Part shown: one piece after another, positions 63,224 through 64,000 of the stretch | Layout of the letters: each line of letters begins with the position of its first letter | How positions within the stretch are numbered: position 1 is the first letter of the stretch | NCBI RefSeq assembly: GCF_019279795.1 | Contig: NC_056739.1 | Location: forward strand, 19,084,910-19,148,909 | Length of the DNA stretch: 64,000 nt | Direction of reading: 5' to 3' | Origin: Protopterus annectens | Taxonomy: Eukaryota > Chordata > Ceratodontiformes > Protopteridae | Made by a program: the position numbers and the translations under genes | Notes under the pieces: model-generated | What the model was told of the DNA's origin: nothing | Databases searched by the model: none | The model's input: only the letters and a program-made list of their open reading frames with translations

Positions 63224-64000
63224 TTATGAGTGCCCGTAGTTGCTAATACTGATCAGACATGCCTTCCCTTTTTGGGATTTTGCTCTATCATGTAGTAGCT
63301 TCCTCCTTCTATTGTATAGTTTGTTTGTGGCTGGGGTCCACCAGACAGGACGTCTGCCTTTGGAGGATTGGGTCTTGGTTTTATTTGGGATTGCATGATC
63401 CATGCATTCCTGAAGGTGTTCATAGAATGCGTTTATAAAGGATTCTATGGTCTGGGCCTTATTTTCCACAGGCCCGGGGGCTTTGAAGGATTTCGCCTTG
63501 GTTTTGAGGCATGTAAAATTTGCTTTAGAGAAGTTTTTCACTGTGGTTTTCTGGGCAGGGGGTGGGGTTGGGATGTGAATATCCAGTGAGATTAGTTTAT
63601 GGTCTGATCTTAGCAGTGAGGGATACACTTCTGGTCTGGAGCATAGTGTCCCCATGTTGGTGATGATCAGGTCCAGTATGGTTTCCCCTCTTGTGGGAGT
63701 GGTAACAAGTTGTTCCATAGCATTTGAGTTTATAAATTCTAGGAACCTTTGGGCTAGGGTGTTGGAGCTAGAGTAATGCTCCCAGTCTATGTTTGGGTAG
63801 TTGAAGTCGCCCAATATAATGGTGTTTGGAGAGACCTTCATATTTTCCAGTATTCTCAGGAAGGCCGAGTGGGGTTCCTGTGTTTGGGAGGGTGGTCTGT
63901 AGCAGGCTATAAACTGGAAGGCAGTTTTACCCACAGTTAGTTGCACATGGATAGTCTCTGATGCTTCGTGCTGTGCCACCAACCTGGAGGTGTGGGTATC
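63224..64000 (-). pseudogene. F2 ORF2 endonuclease (partial at window edge)
   Basis: An open frame from the window edge to 63224. It contains 'FQFIACYRPPSQTQEPHSAF', 'TIILGDFNYPNIDWEHY' (catalytic GDFN block), 'TRGETILDLIITNM' and 'PSLLRSDHKLISLDI' (catalytic SDH), then the linker 'NFSKANFTCLK' and 'GRRPVWWTPATNKLYNRRRKL'. These are the APE-type endonuclease blocks of CR1/L2 LINEs in order. The frame ends at 63224, before RT; the normal protein continues, so one shift or stop separates them. The domain's first third lies beyond the window. Confidence 0.85.

Larger units (their letters stand above)
61318..64000 (-). mobile_element. CR1/L2-like LINE F2 (3' part; continues past window edge)
   Basis: Its 3' end at 61318 has 'GGTTCATAGGTTCATACTAG' and the same 3' untranslated region as the fragment at 30506. 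ORF2 follows, with RT and endonuclease parts, up to the window edge. It is younger than F1: reading frames are long (339 and 252 codons) and only about two or three shifts are seen. It is inserted in the D4 YR/RNase H overlap. ORF1 and the 5' end lie outside. Confidence 0.88.

Noticed and set aside
1..64000. Host exons between the elements
   Set aside because: Every long frame I could identify matches RT, RNase H, YR, Gag, endonuclease or ORF1 text, or is antisense to it. I saw no splice-bounded exon with other similarity, though short exons cannot be excluded by eye.

Overview
This 64-kb window is intergenic DNA from a large, repeat-filled vertebrate genome. It is built almost entirely of retrotransposons inserted into one another. 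I see no host protein gene, rRNA gene or functional tRNA gene. About three quarters of it belongs to DIRS-type (tyrosine-recombinase, YR) retrotransposons, all on the minus strand. The rest is CR1/L2-like and L1/Tx1-like LINE sequence, one tRNA-headed SINE, Penelope-like tails and a pogo/Tigger-like scrap. Full-length DIRS copies at this density, together with CR1/L2 and L1 LINEs, point to a giant genome such as a caecilian (DIRS dominates the Ichthyophis genome), a salamander or a lungfish. The species itself is an inference.

Every DIRS copy has the same plan, read left to right on the plus strand: left inverted terminal repeat (ITR), internal complementary region (ICR), YR gene (minus), RNase H and reverse transcriptase (minus), Gag (minus), a short leader, right ITR. 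The ICR carries the joined complement of both outer ends, the hallmark of DIRS replication through a circle. I name the copies as follows. D2 spans 668-33162. It is split by D1 (915-7366), by E1 (8105-20384, itself split by E2 at 10088-16092), by E3 (20727-24585), by an L1-like LINE (26915-30432), and by a pogo/Tigger-like and a CR1-like fragment (30433-31091). Removing the inserts leaves D2 about 5.7 kb and E1 about 6.3 kb, matching the uninterrupted copies E2 (6.0 kb) and E6 (6.1 kb). E4 (34013-45719) holds a CR1-like fragment, E5 (40464-about 45147, right end lost) and a Penelope-like fragment. D3 (45720-47642) is a decayed RT/Gag remnant with a SINE and a second short insert. D4 (47643 to at least 61317) is split by E6 (48399-54509) and by a near-complete CR1/L2-like LINE, F1 (54798-about 60565). 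F2, a second CR1/L2-like LINE, runs from 61318 off the right edge. The window's left edge (1-667) and 33163-34012 look like the gag of a more distant element into which D2 jumped.

Gag would form the particle, RT/RNase H copies the RNA into a circular DNA, and YR recombines the circle into the genome without target duplication or an integrase. E2 and E6 are the best-preserved copies. E2 has an open 755-codon Gag, and its YR keeps the R/HxxR/Y residues, but the RT active site is out of frame. E6 has an intact-looking YR, a Gag broken by a single TAG, and an RT whose YLDD has become YLDY. None looks autonomous as it stands.

The observations most worth following are: a loxP-like inverted-repeat core at the circle junction of each DIRS copy; a ten-base palindromic word shared between each subfamily's ITR and its own gag; a hammerhead-ribozyme-like fold in a Penelope-like fragment; and tandem 5' repeats on a CR1/L2-like LINE.
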